A DNA stretch of 64,000 nucleotides from Desulfofustis sp. PB-SRB1 (GCA_016722945.1 JAEQMT010000023.1:1-64000), one strand, 5' to 3'. Counted from the stretch's first letter, positions 15,708-25,719 are shown. The notes: generated from the sequence alone by a model not told the origin. Program-made: numbers and translations.

Positions 15708-17402
15708 TTATTTCTTTTTTTTCTTGGGCAGTAGGAACGAAACGACAAACCCTACCGAATAAATACCCGCCCCAATCAGACCGATCATGCCGAGATGGCC
15801 GATAAATCCCCGTGTATCCGAGATGCGATCGGCCAGCAGCAGGATCGAGGAGCCGACGATAAGAGCGGCGATAATCATCGCCAGCCCCATCAGGCGGCTG
15901 GCCAGATCCACCTTTTCCCCCAGATGTTCAATACGCATAAGCTCCAGGTTCAGGGTGAACCGGTTGGTTCGCGTCTGATCGATGATTCGCTGGATATCGG
16001 TGGGCAGATCCTCCAGCAGCAGCAGGTAGTTTTCCAACGCCGTCTGCACCCGGCGGCGCATCGCTTTCATCCCATAACGACTGGTCACCACCGCCTCTAT
16101 CTCCGGCTCAACATGGGCCAGAACGTCGAAGCTCGGATCGATTTCAGCGGCCACCCCTTCGATGGTGGTGAGTGCTTTGACAAGCAGGAGCAGATCACCG
16201 GGACAGCGGATCTTGAATCGTTGCAACAGGCCGAAAAAATCATTGAGCAAATCGGCGATATCGATATTTTTTAGCTCCACCGCATGCACCTGATTGACCA
16301 GTTGCTGGAGTTCGGCGCGAAAATCACGCCGCTCGATGATGGCCGGGTCGGCATCGGTAAGCTCAAATACCACTCGGGCAAGGCGTTCGGTGTCCCCCTT
16401 TACCACCGCGGCAACAAAATCGACCAACTGGTCGGCGGTCTGTTTGTCGAGCTGGCCGGTCATGCCGCAGTCAATAAAGCAGAGTTTGTCACCGCTCAGT
16501 AGAAAGATGTTGCCGGGATGGGGGTCGGCGTGGAAAAATCCGAAATGCAGACATTGCCGGAATACCGCGCGGGTACCGGTGGCGACGATTGCCCTGCGCC
16601 TCTCAGCGCTGAGCGTGGCGGGATCGATGGCGCTGAGCGGCGTGCCGTTGACCTCTTCCATGGTCAGGATGTTGCGCGTCGTTGCCTGCCAGTATATTAC
16701 TGGAAAGAAAATGTCGGGATCACCCTCGAACATCTTATTCATCCTCTCCGCTGCCTGTCCTTCCAGCACCAGGTTGACCTCGCGATGCAGCTCACGGGAG
16801 AACTCCTTGGCAACTTCAATGGGGCTGTAGCCAAGATCGGAAAAGTATTGCTCCACCCACTGGGCGAGGGTCTGCAGCAGTGAAATATCATCCTCCACCC
16901 GTTCCCGATTACCCGGTTTGAGCACCTTGATGACCACCCGTTCACCGGTTGTCAGGCGAGCCCGGTGTACCTGCGCCATGGAGGCCGAGGCAAGGGGGAT
17001 TTCATCGATGGTGTCAAAGAGCAATTCAAGCCGGCCGGGGAATTCCTGGTTGAGGATCTCATGGATCTGGACAAAGGGCACCGAGGCCACATTGGTCTGC
17101 AATTGTTCAAATTCCTTTGCCCATTCAGGCGGAACGAGATCGGGCCGGGTGGAGAGAACCTGGCCGATTTTGATGAAGGTCGGGCCAAGTTCCTCCATTA
17201 CCCGACGTACCCGCTCCGGCCTGCTCAACCTATCGATGTGCGGCTGGGCTTCCGCCTCGATGTCTTCGCGGGTCTTGCCGAGCAACCGATAGAGGCCGGT
17301 TTCGGTGATCACCTCACGAAAGCCGTTGCGGGAGAGTACCGAGATAATCTCGGCCAGTCGTTTGGTATTTTTCAGGGTTTTTTGGATGGCCCGGATTTTC
17401 AT
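15708..17402 (-). CDS. ubiB: UbiB/ABC1 (AarF) family atypical kinase
   Basis: A 564-residue membrane-associated atypical kinase. It has the family's KxGQ motif (KIGQ at residues 78-81) with the following LSTRPDLVP, an alanine-rich loop (SASMAQVHRA), the lysine segment RVVIKVLKPGN, and the catalytic HADPHPGN. Two C-terminal hydrophobic helices end in a lysine-rich tail. UbiB proteins support quinone biosynthesis by acting on lipid precursors or on the Ubi complex. In a sulfate reducer this would be for menaquinone or lipid homeostasis. It converges with the TIM-like gene, with 4 bases between stops, and lies downstream of the hypothetical gene at 17485-18213 on the same strand. Confidence 0.92.
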   Translation of the reverse strand: MKIRAIQKTLKNTKRLAEIISVLSRNGFREVITETGLYRLLGKTREDIEAEAQPHIDRLSRPERVRRVMEELGPTFIKIGQVLSTRPDLVPPEWAKEFEQLQTNVASVPFVQIHEILNQEFPGRLELLFDTIDEIPLASASMAQVHRARLTTGERVVIKVLKPGNRERVEDDISLLQTLAQWVEQYFSDLGYSPIEVAKEFSRELHREVNLVLEGQAAERMNKMFEGDPDIFFPVIYWQATTRNILTMEEVNGTPLSAIDPATLSAERRRAIVATGTRAVFRQCLHFGFFHADPHPGNIFLLSGDKLCFIDCGMTGQLDKQTADQLVDFVAAVVKGDTERLARVVFELTDADPAIIERRDFRAELQQLVNQVHAVELKNIDIADLLNDFFGLLQRFKIRCPGDLLLLVKALTTIEGVAAEIDPSFDVLAHVEPEIEAVVTSRYGMKAMRRRVQTALENYLLLLEDLPTDIQRIIDQTRTNRFTLNLELMRIEHLGEKVDLASRLMGLAMIIAALIVGSSILLLADRISDTRGFIGHLGMIGLIGAGIYSVGFVVSFLLPKKKKK

Positions 17403-17484
17403 GGTGTGCCGACTCTTTTCTTTTATGATGGCTGGTGGTGTACCACGAGGTTGCTGAGATCTTCTATGGTGCGGTCAGTATGGT

Positions 17485-18213
17485 TCACGACCGCCGCCAG
17501 GTGCTGATCTCTTTGATACGATGCGGCTGGCGGGTGTGCGCCTCCTGGGCGAGCCGCACCAGTTCCCGCTGTATTTCCCGCAGCGGCGGGATGGCAGGGA
17601 GTTCGGGAAGGATTTCGTGCACCGCATCAGGGATCGGCAGCCGCATTTTTTCCTCCATGCTCTCATGGCGCCGGCTGAGGGGTTGTTCGGCATTCAACCC
17701 GATGCCGTCACCGCCTTCAAGGGATCGAAAAAATCCCATGATGCCGGTGAAATCGTTTTTCCGGTAAAAGAGGTTTATCTCTTCGACGATGGTGTCGTGC
17801 TGTTCGGTGAGTTCGGCAAATTTGGTGCGATAGGAACCAATGGCCTCGAACAATTGTTGGTACAGATCAAGAATCAGGTTCTTGAAGCGGCGGCGCTGGC
17901 TGATGCCGCGAATGCGCTGATTGTTCAGCAATTGCTTCTGGATCATTGGTGAGCGATAGACGTAGGGATCGTTGAAAATATCATGGGGAATGCGGGTGAG
18001 GTCTTGGAACCGTGCGATCAGATCCTCGTCTCCCAGCAAAATATAAATTCTGACCAAATCCACCCCCACCTCCGATTCCAGCTCGATCATCGAGGCAATG
18101 ATGTCGTTTCGGTACGCCGTGCTGTCTTCCTCGATGATGCGGCGCATCCCGAAATACCGCTCAGCAAGGTCTTTTTTTATCTCAGCGGCAAGTACCCGGT
18201 CTATATCTTCCAT
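17485..18213 (-). CDS. Hypothetical protein, helical
   Basis: A 242-residue, charged, mostly helical protein without signal peptide or membrane segment. I recognise no domain. The middle contains RIRGISQRRRFKNLILDLYQ and a likely coiled coil (residues 120-160), and the end is basic. It lies 82 bases upstream of ubiB on the same strand and is divergent from dnaG. Codon use resembles its neighbours, so it appears to be a real cytoplasmic gene, perhaps limited to related bacteria. Confidence 0.7.
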   Translation of the reverse strand: MEDIDRVLAAEIKKDLAERYFGMRRIIEEDSTAYRNDIIASMIELESEVGVDLVRIYILLGDEDLIARFQDLTRIPHDIFNDPYVYRSPMIQKQLLNNQRIRGISQRRRFKNLILDLYQQLFEAIGSYRTKFAELTEQHDTIVEEINLFYRKNDFTGIMGFFRSLEGGDGIGLNAEQPLSRRHESMEEKMRLPIPDAVHEILPELPAIPPLREIQRELVRLAQEAHTRQPHRIKEISTWRRS

Positions 18214-18334
18214 GGCGTCCGCAAAGTCTGTCTATGGCCCGTCGCCAACAATCCATGGCACGGCTGCCGGTTTCTCGCTATAGTGTTATAGTTGGTAGGC
18301 ATGACACCGGTCTGAAAATTAAGGTTTGGAGCCG

Positions 18335-20143
18335 ATGAGCTGGGAAGATGTCAAGGAAAAAATAAAGGAACAGGCGGATATTGTCCAGGTAATCGGCGAG
18401 TACGTCGAGCTCAAGCGCAGTGGCGTCAGATACCTTGGTTTATGTCCGTTTCATACCGAAAAGACCCCATCTTTCTCGGTTAATCAGGCTGATCAGTACT
18501 ACTATTGCTTTGGTTGTCAGGCCGCCGGTGATGTCTTTTCCTTTATCATGAATTATCACCGGATCGAGTTCAATGAAGCGCTGAAACTGCTTGCCGATAA
18601 ATATCATATCGCAATTCCAGAAAAAAAAGAGACGGCAAAACATCAGGCTGAGCGGCAGCGGCGCGAGCGACTATTCCAGCTCAATGAAAAAACCGCCGCC
18701 CTCTACCGGGACTATTTCATCAAACAGAAAGGCGCTGAGGCAGCCCGCACGTATGTGTCTGAGCGCGGCATAACCAGTAAAACGGGTGCTGCCTTTGAGC
18801 TTGGTTTTGCCCCCGATCCGGCGCGGGAGGGATGGAACTTTCTGCAGTCGCGTCTCACCAGTGAGGAGACAGGATTAGCCGCCGAAACGGGGCTGCTGGC
18901 CACCAAGGAAAAGGGGCGAACCTATGATCGATTCAGAAACCGTATCATCTTTCCGATCCGTGATAGCCGGGGGCGCTGCTGTGGTTTCGGCGGTCGCGCC
19001 CTGGATGAACGTGGTCCCAAGTATCTCAACTCGCCGGAGAGTGTTATCTATCGCAAAGGTGAGTTGCTCTATGGGTTATACCAGCAAAAGGATCTCATTC
19101 GGCGTGCTCGGCGGGCGGTATTCGTGGAGGGTAATTTTGATCTGCTCTCCCTGGTAGACCACGGTTTTGAAGGAGTCGTGGCACCGCTTGGGACGGCCCT
19201 GACCTCGTTTCAACTGGGCCTCGTCAAGCCCCTTGTTGATGAGGTGATTCTTTTGTTTGACGGTGACCAGGCCGGCATTACCGCGGCTCAGCGGGCCGTT
19301 GTCCATTTTCTTGCTGAACAGCTCACTGGTCGCATCGCCCTGTTGCCGGCGGGTGAGGATCCGGACACCTTTGTCCGGGCGCACGGTGTCGGCGCCCTGC
19401 ATGAGCTGATTGCCGCGGCCCATCCATTGCCTGAGTTTGTTGCCGACCAGCTGAAAAAACGACATGGTTTGAGTCTGGACGGGAAACGAAAGATCCTTGC
19501 CGAAATTAAGCCGTTGATCGAGGCCGCTGCCGGGCGTGCCCAGCGGGCCATGATCGTCTCGCATTTTGCCGATCTGCTCGGGGTGTCGGCCGATGATATC
19601 CGCGTGCAGGCAAAAACAGCTCCGGCTCCGGACCGGCGGGAACACGCCGCTGCAATCAGCGTCCAGCCGGCCGCCGGGACGACGCTCACCCCGGTTGCCC
19701 GCCGTCTGCTGGTTCATATGCTCATGCATCCTCACAATGTTGCCGCCCTGAAGGAGGCAGGGGCTCGAGATGAGCTTGCCGGCGGGGTCGGTGAGGTGGT
19801 CTTGCTCCATTTGGAAAGCATGATTGGCCATGGCCACGAAACAGTTCAGCCGGAGGAGGTCCTGCACGCTCTGCCGCCGGGGGCGGAGCGTACGGTGGTG
19901 GCTCAATTGTTGTCGCAGCGACCGATGATGGGTGATGATGAAAGCGGCTCTTTACGGGGGGCGGTGGAATGCGCGGAGCTGATTGACTGGTTGAAAAAAT
20001 CACGGTTGCAAAAACAGGCCGGCTCGTTGCTCGTTCAGATCGAGCAGGCCCAGAAGGAAGAAGATTTTGTTGTTCTGCGGGATCTAATTGCCCGAAAAAT
20101 GGAGGTCGACAACCTTCTGAAGGGTCTGGTGTCCGGGAGATGA
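18335..20143 (+). CDS. dnaG: DNA primase
   Basis: A 602-residue primase that makes RNA primers at the replication fork. The N-terminal CHC2 zinc ribbon is CPFHTEKTPSF ... YYCFGC (about residues 38-62). The central catalytic core and TOPRIM domain follow, with FVEGNFDLLSL and LLFDGDQAG supplying the acidic residues. A C-terminal helicase-binding region follows. The start could be TTG 18326 or ATG 18335. The ATG is preferred because AAGG and GGAG lie upstream at workable distances. It is followed by rpoD, the classic primase-sigma gene order, with a 140-base gap containing a repeat remnant. Confidence 0.96.
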   Translation: MSWEDVKEKIKEQADIVQVIGEYVELKRSGVRYLGLCPFHTEKTPSFSVNQADQYYYCFGCQAAGDVFSFIMNYHRIEFNEALKLLADKYHIAIPEKKETAKHQAERQRRERLFQLNEKTAALYRDYFIKQKGAEAARTYVSERGITSKTGAAFELGFAPDPAREGWNFLQSRLTSEETGLAAETGLLATKEKGRTYDRFRNRIIFPIRDSRGRCCGFGGRALDERGPKYLNSPESVIYRKGELLYGLYQQKDLIRRARRAVFVEGNFDLLSLVDHGFEGVVAPLGTALTSFQLGLVKPLVDEVILLFDGDQAGITAAQRAVVHFLAEQLTGRIALLPAGEDPDTFVRAHGVGALHELIAAAHPLPEFVADQLKKRHGLSLDGKRKILAEIKPLIEAAAGRAQRAMIVSHFADLLGVSADDIRVQAKTAPAPDRREHAAAISVQPAAGTTLTPVARRLLVHMLMHPHNVAALKEAGARDELAGGVGEVVLLHLESMIGHGHETVQPEEVLHALPPGAERTVVAQLLSQRPMMGDDESGSLRGAVECAELIDWLKKSRLQKQAGSLLVQIEQAQKEEDFVVLRDLIARKMEVDNLLKGLVSGR

Positions 20144-20190
20144 TTTATGGCGTCGCAAAAACTTCGTTCTCCGGGCTCAGAGGATCGTTG
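20144..20190. repeat. Fragment of the 157-bp repeat family
   Basis: Directly after the dnaG stop, tttatggcgtcgcaaaaact followed by tcgttctccg matches the left end of copy 2 (tgatggcctcgtaaaaactt, then cgctctccg). The rest of the element is not recognisable. It lies in the dnaG-rpoD spacer. Confidence 0.5.
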
Positions 20191-20283
20191 TATATTATCC
20201 GGGCTCACTATGATTGATTGTGGTGGAATGTCATGACGCTATCATTGTTCACGGCTCTTTTTCAGCGGTTATGAGATTGTAGA

Positions 20284-21918
20284 ATGAGTGATACCAAACG
20301 GTTCCCGCCCGACCCTGCGTTTTCGAACTATTTTGATGATTTTCTTCTGGATGAAAGCGAAGAATTAAATACCGCGGATCTGACCAGACTGTTTCGTGAA
20401 GAAGATACCAGGCCGCGATTGCCCGAAGGTTTTCATGAAGATCGGCGCAAAGCGACGAGGGATCGACGCAAGGATCGCACTGGTGACCGGCGCAAAACGC
20501 TAAGCGTACGAGAAGAGCTGGCCCACGACCAGGATGGTGACCCGGTGGCCGCGTACCTGCGGGAGATGGGCACGCTTGCCCTGCTTACCGAAGAAGACGA
20601 AATTCATTTATCATCGCTGATCGAAGAGGGAGGACAGCGCGTTCAAAACGCCGCCTTATCCACTCATGTGGCAATAGCGGTGCTGACAAACCTTGCCGAC
20701 AGCCTTGCCGACGGGCGCCAGGATATCACCCAGGTCCTTCAGGTTGAGGCGGAGCTCGACGAGGCCGCGGTTGAGCAGATTAAAAACCGCTTTCTTGACC
20801 GTGTTGACAAGGCACAAGCCCTTGATCGGGAGCGTCTGGCGCTTGGCTTAGGGATTGATCGGTGCCGCTCCAGGGATGACTATTTCACAAAACGGCGGGC
20901 AGTTCTTGAGAAAGGCGAGGAAATCTCCAGGCTTTTTCATGAGATGGCCATCAAAAAACGCTATATCGATCCTATCGTGGCAGGCCTTGAGTTATTGTCG
21001 GAGCGGATGCGCGGGGCAGTGGTTAGCATGGTAGATAGACGAAGCCCGGCTCATCCGGGAGCAACCCAGAGGCCGGTAACCTTGTCCTTGGCTGAATTAA
21101 CCGTTGATGTTCAATTCATGCGTGAAGTGGGGCTCGATGCGCCGGCCCTGGCGCAGATTACCCATGAGATTGATTCGGGCGCCACTATCATAAAGCACGC
21201 CAGACAATCAATGGTACAGGGAAATCTGCGACTGGTGGTGGCGGTTGCCAAACAGCATCTTGGTCGCGGCCTCGGTTTTGGTGATCTCATTCAGGAAGGC
21301 AATATCGGTTTGATGAAGGCGGCTGAGCGCTTTAATCATCGCCGCGGCTTCCGGTTCAGCACCTATGCCGTCTGGTGGATCAGACAGGCCATCGCACGAG
21401 GCGTTGCAGACAAAGGAAGGATCATCCGTTTACCGGTATATATGATCGACACGATCAATAAGCTGCTACGGGCATCAACCCAGTTTTATGCGCGGGAGCA
21501 GCGTGAACCGACGGCGGCGGAGTTGGCCGAGGTGCTGGGGATGGAACTCGAAAAGGTGAAAAACGGGTTGAAGGTTGCCGGCGATGCCGTCTTGTTTGAT
21601 ACTCTGGGAGGCGATGCGGGAGAAGCAGCTCTGGGCGCCACCCTTGCCGAGCAGGACCGGCCGGGGCCGGAAGAGATAACGGTAACGGCGCGCTTAAAGG
21701 AGTGTCTCAAGCAGGTGCTCGCCACCTTGACGCCGCGTGAGGCAATGGTTCTGAGAATGCGCTACGGCATCGACGTTGACAGTGACCATACCCTGGAAGA
21801 GGTGGGCTCACATTTTGCGGTTACCCGCGAGAGGGTTCGGCAAATCGAGCTTAGGGCGCTGGAACGGCTGAGAAAGCCCGGCCGGATGGAGGAATTGAGG
21901 GATTTCCTGGATCAATGA
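20284..21918 (+). CDS. rpoD: RNA polymerase primary-type sigma-70 factor
   Basis: A 544-residue sigma factor of the RpoD type. Region 2 is clear ([33 protein letters not shown]), as is region 3 ([16 protein letters not shown]). Region 4 has a helix-turn-helix ([19 protein letters not shown], near the C-terminus). A region 1.2-like segment ([20 protein letters not shown]) starts near residue 83. Upstream of it is an unusual arginine- and lysine-rich stretch ([20 protein letters not shown]) instead of a usual acidic region 1.1. The position after dnaG favours it being the housekeeping sigma. The protein is shorter than many RpoDs, and the N-terminal divergence leaves some chance that it is a group 2 sigma. 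Confidence 0.9.
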   Translation: MSDTKRFPPDPAFSNYFDDFLLDESEELNTADLTRLFREEDTRPRLPEGFHEDRRKATRDRRKDRTGDRRKTLSVREELAHDQDGDPVAAYLREMGTLALLTEEDEIHLSSLIEEGGQRVQNAALSTHVAIAVLTNLADSLADGRQDITQVLQVEAELDEAAVEQIKNRFLDRVDKAQALDRERLALGLGIDRCRSRDDYFTKRRAVLEKGEEISRLFHEMAIKKRYIDPIVAGLELLSERMRGAVVSMVDRRSPAHPGATQRPVTLSLAELTVDVQFMREVGLDAPALAQITHEIDSGATIIKHARQSMVQGNLRLVVAVAKQHLGRGLGFGDLIQEGNIGLMKAAERFNHRRGFRFSTYAVWWIRQAIARGVADKGRIIRLPVYMIDTINKLLRASTQFYAREQREPTAAELAEVLGMELEKVKNGLKVAGDAVLFDTLGGDAGEAALGATLAEQDRPGPEEITVTARLKECLKQVLATLTPREAMVLRMRYGIDVDSDHTLEEVGSHFAVTRERVRQIELRALERLRKPGRMEELRDFLDQ

Positions 21919-21991
21919 ATAAAACTACGTGTGGCGCCAAGCAGGTTTTGAATGCTTCACTACGCTCGGTTGCTGGATGATGGATGGTGCG

Positions 21992-23092
21992 ATGCATGAT
22001 GAAACGGTGGCGTGGCTGAGCCTGAGCCTTGTCCCGGGACTGGGAGCGCGGGGTCTCTATAAACTGGTTGATCGCTTTGGCACGGCACAAGCGGTTTTGC
22101 ACGCTTCGCCTGCCGATATCGGGGAAGTTACGGGATTGCGCGAAGAGGTTGGGCGCGGGCTTACTGACCGCCGGAGATATATCGATCAGGCGACGGCGGA
22201 GTTACATCGATTGACACGCATCGGCGGCAGGTTGTTGACGTCCCCTGACCCCGCGTACCCCGATGTTCTCCGCCACCTGTCACCACCGCCGCCAATCTTG
22301 TTTGTCAGAGGCGATGTCGATCTGCTACACCGCCCCATGGCGGCGCTGGTGGGTACCCGGGCGGCGACAAGTTACGGGCGGCGAATGGCCGCGTCGCTGG
22401 CCGGTGCCCTTGCCTGCCGTGGGGTGGCGATTGTTTCGGGAATGGCGGCCGGGATCGATACAGCCGCCCATCAGGGCTGTCTGAGCGGTGCGGGGGCGAC
22501 GGTCGGGGTATTGGGATGCGGTCTGAACGTGGTTTATCCACGTTCGAACCAGCGTCTGTTTGATGAAGTTCTAGCAAGCGGGGCGCTTGTTTCCGAATAT
22601 CCATTGGACACTCAGCCGGAGCCGTTTCGCTTTCCCGCCCGCAACCGGATTATTGCCGGTCTTGCCCGGGCCATCGTGGTGATTGAGGCGGGCGCCAAGT
22701 CAGGAGCTTTGATTACCGTGCAGTATGGGTTGGAGGCGGGCAGAGAAATTTTCGCGGTACCCGGTCAGGCGGATTCTTTCAAGAGCCAGGGAGCCCACTG
22801 GCTGATCAAGCAGGGCGCCGGTCTGGCAACCTGTGCCGATGATATCCTGGCCTGTTTCGACGATGTGGTGCAGCAGGCTGATAATGAGGAGACGGCTCCA
22901 GCACGAGGAGGAGTCGAAACAGAAGGCTCCGGCGACCTGCTTGCCCATCTTGAGCAGTATCCGCTGGGGCGTGAAGAGGTTCTGCGGCGCAGTGGGCTCA
23001 GCTCCGCCAGGCTCAGCGAGCTGTTGCTGCTGCTGGAACTGGACGGCGTGGTGGAATTGTTGCCGGGTAATATGGTACGCAGAGTCGGTTGA
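21992..23092 (+). CDS. dprA: DNA-processing protein DprA
   Basis: A DprA/Smf family protein of about 366 residues that loads RecA on incoming single-stranded DNA during transformation. The Rossmann-like core is clear (VGTRAATSYGRRMA, VSGMAAGIDTAAHQG, GVLGCGLNVVYP, FPARNRIIAGLA, EAGAKSGALIT). An N-terminal helix-hairpin-helix-like segment and a C-terminal winged-helix-like region are also present. The frame is open from a GTG at 21929. I chose the ATG at 21992 because the alignable family sequence begins there and GGATGG precedes it, but the start is uncertain. It is close behind rpoD. Confidence 0.92.
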   Translation: MHDETVAWLSLSLVPGLGARGLYKLVDRFGTAQAVLHASPADIGEVTGLREEVGRGLTDRRRYIDQATAELHRLTRIGGRLLTSPDPAYPDVLRHLSPPPPILFVRGDVDLLHRPMAALVGTRAATSYGRRMAASLAGALACRGVAIVSGMAAGIDTAAHQGCLSGAGATVGVLGCGLNVVYPRSNQRLFDEVLASGALVSEYPLDTQPEPFRFPARNRIIAGLARAIVVIEAGAKSGALITVQYGLEAGREIFAVPGQADSFKSQGAHWLIKQGAGLATCADDILACFDDVVQQADNEETAPARGGVETEGSGDLLAHLEQYPLGREEVLRRSGLSSARLSELLLLLELDGVVELLPGNMVRRVG

Positions 23093-23116
23093 ATTTGCTA
23101 AAGCAGAGGGTTTGAG

Positions 23117-23830
23117 ATGATAGGTGAGAGAGTTTCCAGGGCTGGGGCGGCTCAGATCATGCTGGCGCCATCCATCCTGTCGGCTGATTTCAGCAGGCTG
23201 GGAGAGGAGATTGAGGCGGTTGCCGACGCCGGCGCCGATGCCATCCATATCGATGTCATGGATGGTCATTTCGTGCCCAACATTACCATCGGTCCGCTGG
23301 TGGTGCAGGCGGTACGCCGGGTAACGGATCTACCCCTGGACGTGCATCTGATGATCACCAATCCCGATGCCTTCATCGACGGTTTTGTTGATGCCGGCGC
23401 CGACTGGCTCAGCGTCCATGTTGAGGCGTGCACCCATCTGCACCGTACCATCCAGCATATCAAATCGCGTGGGGTGAAGGCCGGAGTGGTGTTCAATCCA
23501 GCGACCTCACTTAACAGCCTGGATTATATTCTTACCGAGCTTGATTTTGTGATGATAATGAGCGTCAATCCGGGCTTTGGCGGCCAGTCGTTTATTGCGT
23601 CAACTCTGCCCAAAATAACCGCTCTTGCCCAAAAAATGGATAAAGCCGGCCATACCATTCCCATCGAGGTGGATGGCGGCGTTGCCCCGCAAACTATTGG
23701 TGCCATTGCGGCGGTCGGCGCCACCATCTTTGTGGCCGGCTCGGCGGTGTTTAACTCGCCCGATTACCACGCCACTCTGACCCAGCTTCGTGCCGGCGCT
23801 CACGAGGCAACACATCAAGCTAACCCCTGA
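23117..23830 (+). CDS. rpe: Ribulose-phosphate 3-epimerase
   Basis: A 237-residue TIM-barrel enzyme that interconverts ribulose 5-phosphate and xylulose 5-phosphate in the pentose phosphate pathway. Motifs: APSILSADF, HIDVMDGHFVPN (metal and catalytic residues), DVHLMI, MSVNPGFGGQ and EVDGG. AGAGGG lies about 7 bases before the ATG at 23117. A shorter start at 23159 would match many homologues but lacks a ribosome site. It is followed 12 bases later by pgi, so the two sugar-phosphate genes are probably co-transcribed. Confidence 0.96.
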   Translation: MIGERVSRAGAAQIMLAPSILSADFSRLGEEIEAVADAGADAIHIDVMDGHFVPNITIGPLVVQAVRRVTDLPLDVHLMITNPDAFIDGFVDAGADWLSVHVEACTHLHRTIQHIKSRGVKAGVVFNPATSLNSLDYILTELDFVMIMSVNPGFGGQSFIASTLPKITALAQKMDKAGHTIPIEVDGGVAPQTIGAIAAVGATIFVAGSAVFNSPDYHATLTQLRAGAHEATHQANP

Positions 23831-23842
23831 AAACGAAAACCA

Positions 23843-25441
23843 ATGAAGATCCCCACCCAGGATGTTACCGCCAGCACCAGTTGGCATCATTTGGCCGATT
23901 TGGCCGCCCGCCCCTTTGCCCTCAACAATCCTGATGCCTTGGTGCGGGGTGATCGTCTGGAATCGATGGTGTGCAGATCCGCCGGTTTGAAGCTGCTGTT
24001 CGCCACCCAACGAGTTGATCATGAGGTGGTGAAAGCCTTGGCCGATTATGCCGATGAACATCAACTGGTTGAACAGTTTCGGGCCATGCGCCGGGGGGCG
24101 GTACTCAACCGCATCGAGGGATGGGAGAGTGAAAACCGGCAGGTGTTGCACACCTCGTGCCGCGATCTGTTTTCGGTGCGGCCGGCTGATCCGGCTTCAG
24201 CTGAGCAGGCTCGCCGGGAATTTGACAAGCTCCGGTTCTTCCTTGAAGAGGTAGATGCGGGAGTGGTTCAGGGCGCCCATGGCCAACCTTTTGAGACCAT
24301 CCTCAACGTGGGTATCGGCGGCTCTGATCTGGGGCCCCGGGCCACCTATGAGGCGTTGCGATCATTTGCCGTCAAAGGCCGATCCGCTCGCTTTATCGCC
24401 AACGTGGACCCCGATGATGCGAGCGCTCAACTCAGTGGGCTGAATCTTGCCCGCACCCTGGTCACCGTCGTTTCCAAAAGTGGCTCTACCCTGGAAACAC
24501 TTACCAACGAAACTTTGGTGCGAGAGGCGTTTTACCGCGCCGGACTCGATCCGGCCCGTCATTTCATCGCGGTCACCGGGGCCGGCAGTCCCATGGATAA
24601 CCCCGAGCACTACCTTCGTTCATTTTACATGTTCGATTATATCGGCGGCCGGTACAGCACCACATCCATGGTTGGGTGCGTGCTGCTCGGTTTCTGCCTG
24701 GGGGTTGAGCAGCTCAGTGAATTTCTGCGTGGCGCCCATGCCATGGATGAGGCCGCCGAAGCATCTGCTATAGGCGATAACATGCCGCTCATGCTGGCCA
24801 TGCTGGGATTGTGGAATCGTAATTTTCTGGGCTATCCCACCCTGGCCATCCTGCCCTACAGCCAGGCCCTGCATCGTTTTGCCGCCCACCTGCAGCAGTG
24901 CGATATGGAGAGCAACGGTAAATCCATCACCCGTACCGGGGCGCCGGTGTCGATGCCCACCGGGCCGGTAATCTGGGGTGAGCCGGGAACCAACGGGCAA
25001 CATGCCTTTTATCAGCTCATGCATCAGGGCAGTGAGGTTGTACCGGTGGAATTTATCGGCTTTCTCAACCCGCAGCGGGGCCAGGATATGGTTGTGCGGG
25101 GGACGAACTCGCAGCAAAAGTTGATCGCCAATCTGCTCGCTCAGGCGGTTGCCTTTGCGGTCGGCAGGAACCATACCAATCCCAACAAACGGTTCGTCGG
25201 CAACCGGCCCAGTTCGATAATCATCGGTGAGCGCCTTAATCCACGCCTCATGGGGGCTTTGCTGGCTTTGTATGAGGCCAAGATCGTCCTGCAGGGGTTT
25301 GGCTGGAATATCAACTCATTCGATCAGGAAGGAGTTGAGTTGGGCAAGGCCCTTGCCGGACAGTTTATGCGCCAGATGAGTGAGGATGGGACGGAGAGCT
25401 CGACGCTGGAGGCGAGGTTGCTTTCCCTCCTTACAAATTAA
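23843..25441 (+). CDS. pgi: Glucose-6-phosphate isomerase
   Basis: A 532-residue enzyme interconverting glucose 6-phosphate and fructose 6-phosphate. The conserved segments are GIGGSDLGPR, VVSKSGSTLETLTNE, the GGRYS region, GEPGTNGQHAFYQLMHQG (with catalytic histidine) and the C-terminal ELGKALA with its lysine. The length fits the E. coli-type long PGI. It acts in the cytoplasm in glycolysis, gluconeogenesis and, with glgA in this window, glycogen turnover. It follows rpe closely and is the last gene before the dsr region. Confidence 0.96.
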   Translation: MKIPTQDVTASTSWHHLADLAARPFALNNPDALVRGDRLESMVCRSAGLKLLFATQRVDHEVVKALADYADEHQLVEQFRAMRRGAVLNRIEGWESENRQVLHTSCRDLFSVRPADPASAEQARREFDKLRFFLEEVDAGVVQGAHGQPFETILNVGIGGSDLGPRATYEALRSFAVKGRSARFIANVDPDDASAQLSGLNLARTLVTVVSKSGSTLETLTNETLVREAFYRAGLDPARHFIAVTGAGSPMDNPEHYLRSFYMFDYIGGRYSTTSMVGCVLLGFCLGVEQLSEFLRGAHAMDEAAEASAIGDNMPLMLAMLGLWNRNFLGYPTLAILPYSQALHRFAAHLQQCDMESNGKSITRTGAPVSMPTGPVIWGEPGTNGQHAFYQLMHQGSEVVPVEFIGFLNPQRGQDMVVRGTNSQQKLIANLLAQAVAFAVGRNHTNPNKRFVGNRPSSIIIGERLNPRLMGALLALYEAKIVLQGFGWNINSFDQEGVELGKALAGQFMRQMSEDGTESSTLEARLLSLLTN

Positions 25442-25506
25442 GGCGCTAAATCCTACCGCAAAATGAACCATCATTCACTTTCGTCTTCTTCATCATTGCT
25501 TTTTTG

Positions 25507-25533
25507 TTGACAAAGTACGTCTCTGCCTATAAC
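25507..25533 (+). promoter_or_regulatory. Possible sigma-70 promoter upstream of dsrA
   Basis: TTGACA (25507-25512) and TATAAC (25528-25533) are separated by 15 bases in the 278-base AT-rich spacer between pgi and dsrA. The hexamers are good but the spacing is shorter than the ideal 17. No experimental support can be inferred. Confidence 0.35.
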
Positions 25534-25655
25534 CTCGTCGGCTACGTTAAAATAGTTTGAGGTGTTGTGCATCTATTGTATTTCTAGTAACTTTTCCGTT
25601 TTCAATTGTACGTGAGCAGCACGCTACGGCGATACGGCGAGAGCGATTAGGTATA

Positions 25656-25678
25656 CTCATATAATAGTGTATATTGAG
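25656..25678 (+). promoter_or_regulatory. TATAAT and dyad upstream of dsrA
   Basis: A TATAAT (25660-25665) lies inside an imperfect dyad, ctcatata ... tatattgag, about 45 bases before the dsrA start. No good -35 is seen at the correct distance. The dyad over the -10 resembles an operator, but this is inference. The dsrA ribosome site AAAGGAGG is at 25707-25714. Confidence 0.35.
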
Positions 25679-25719
25679 TTAGGGTGTAGGTTTAAACCGT
25701 AATATTAAAGGAGGAAATC

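Noticed and set aside
19076-19906. 276-codon minus-strand frame within dnaG
   Set aside because: Shadow of the dnaG coding sequence, whose motifs are unambiguous.
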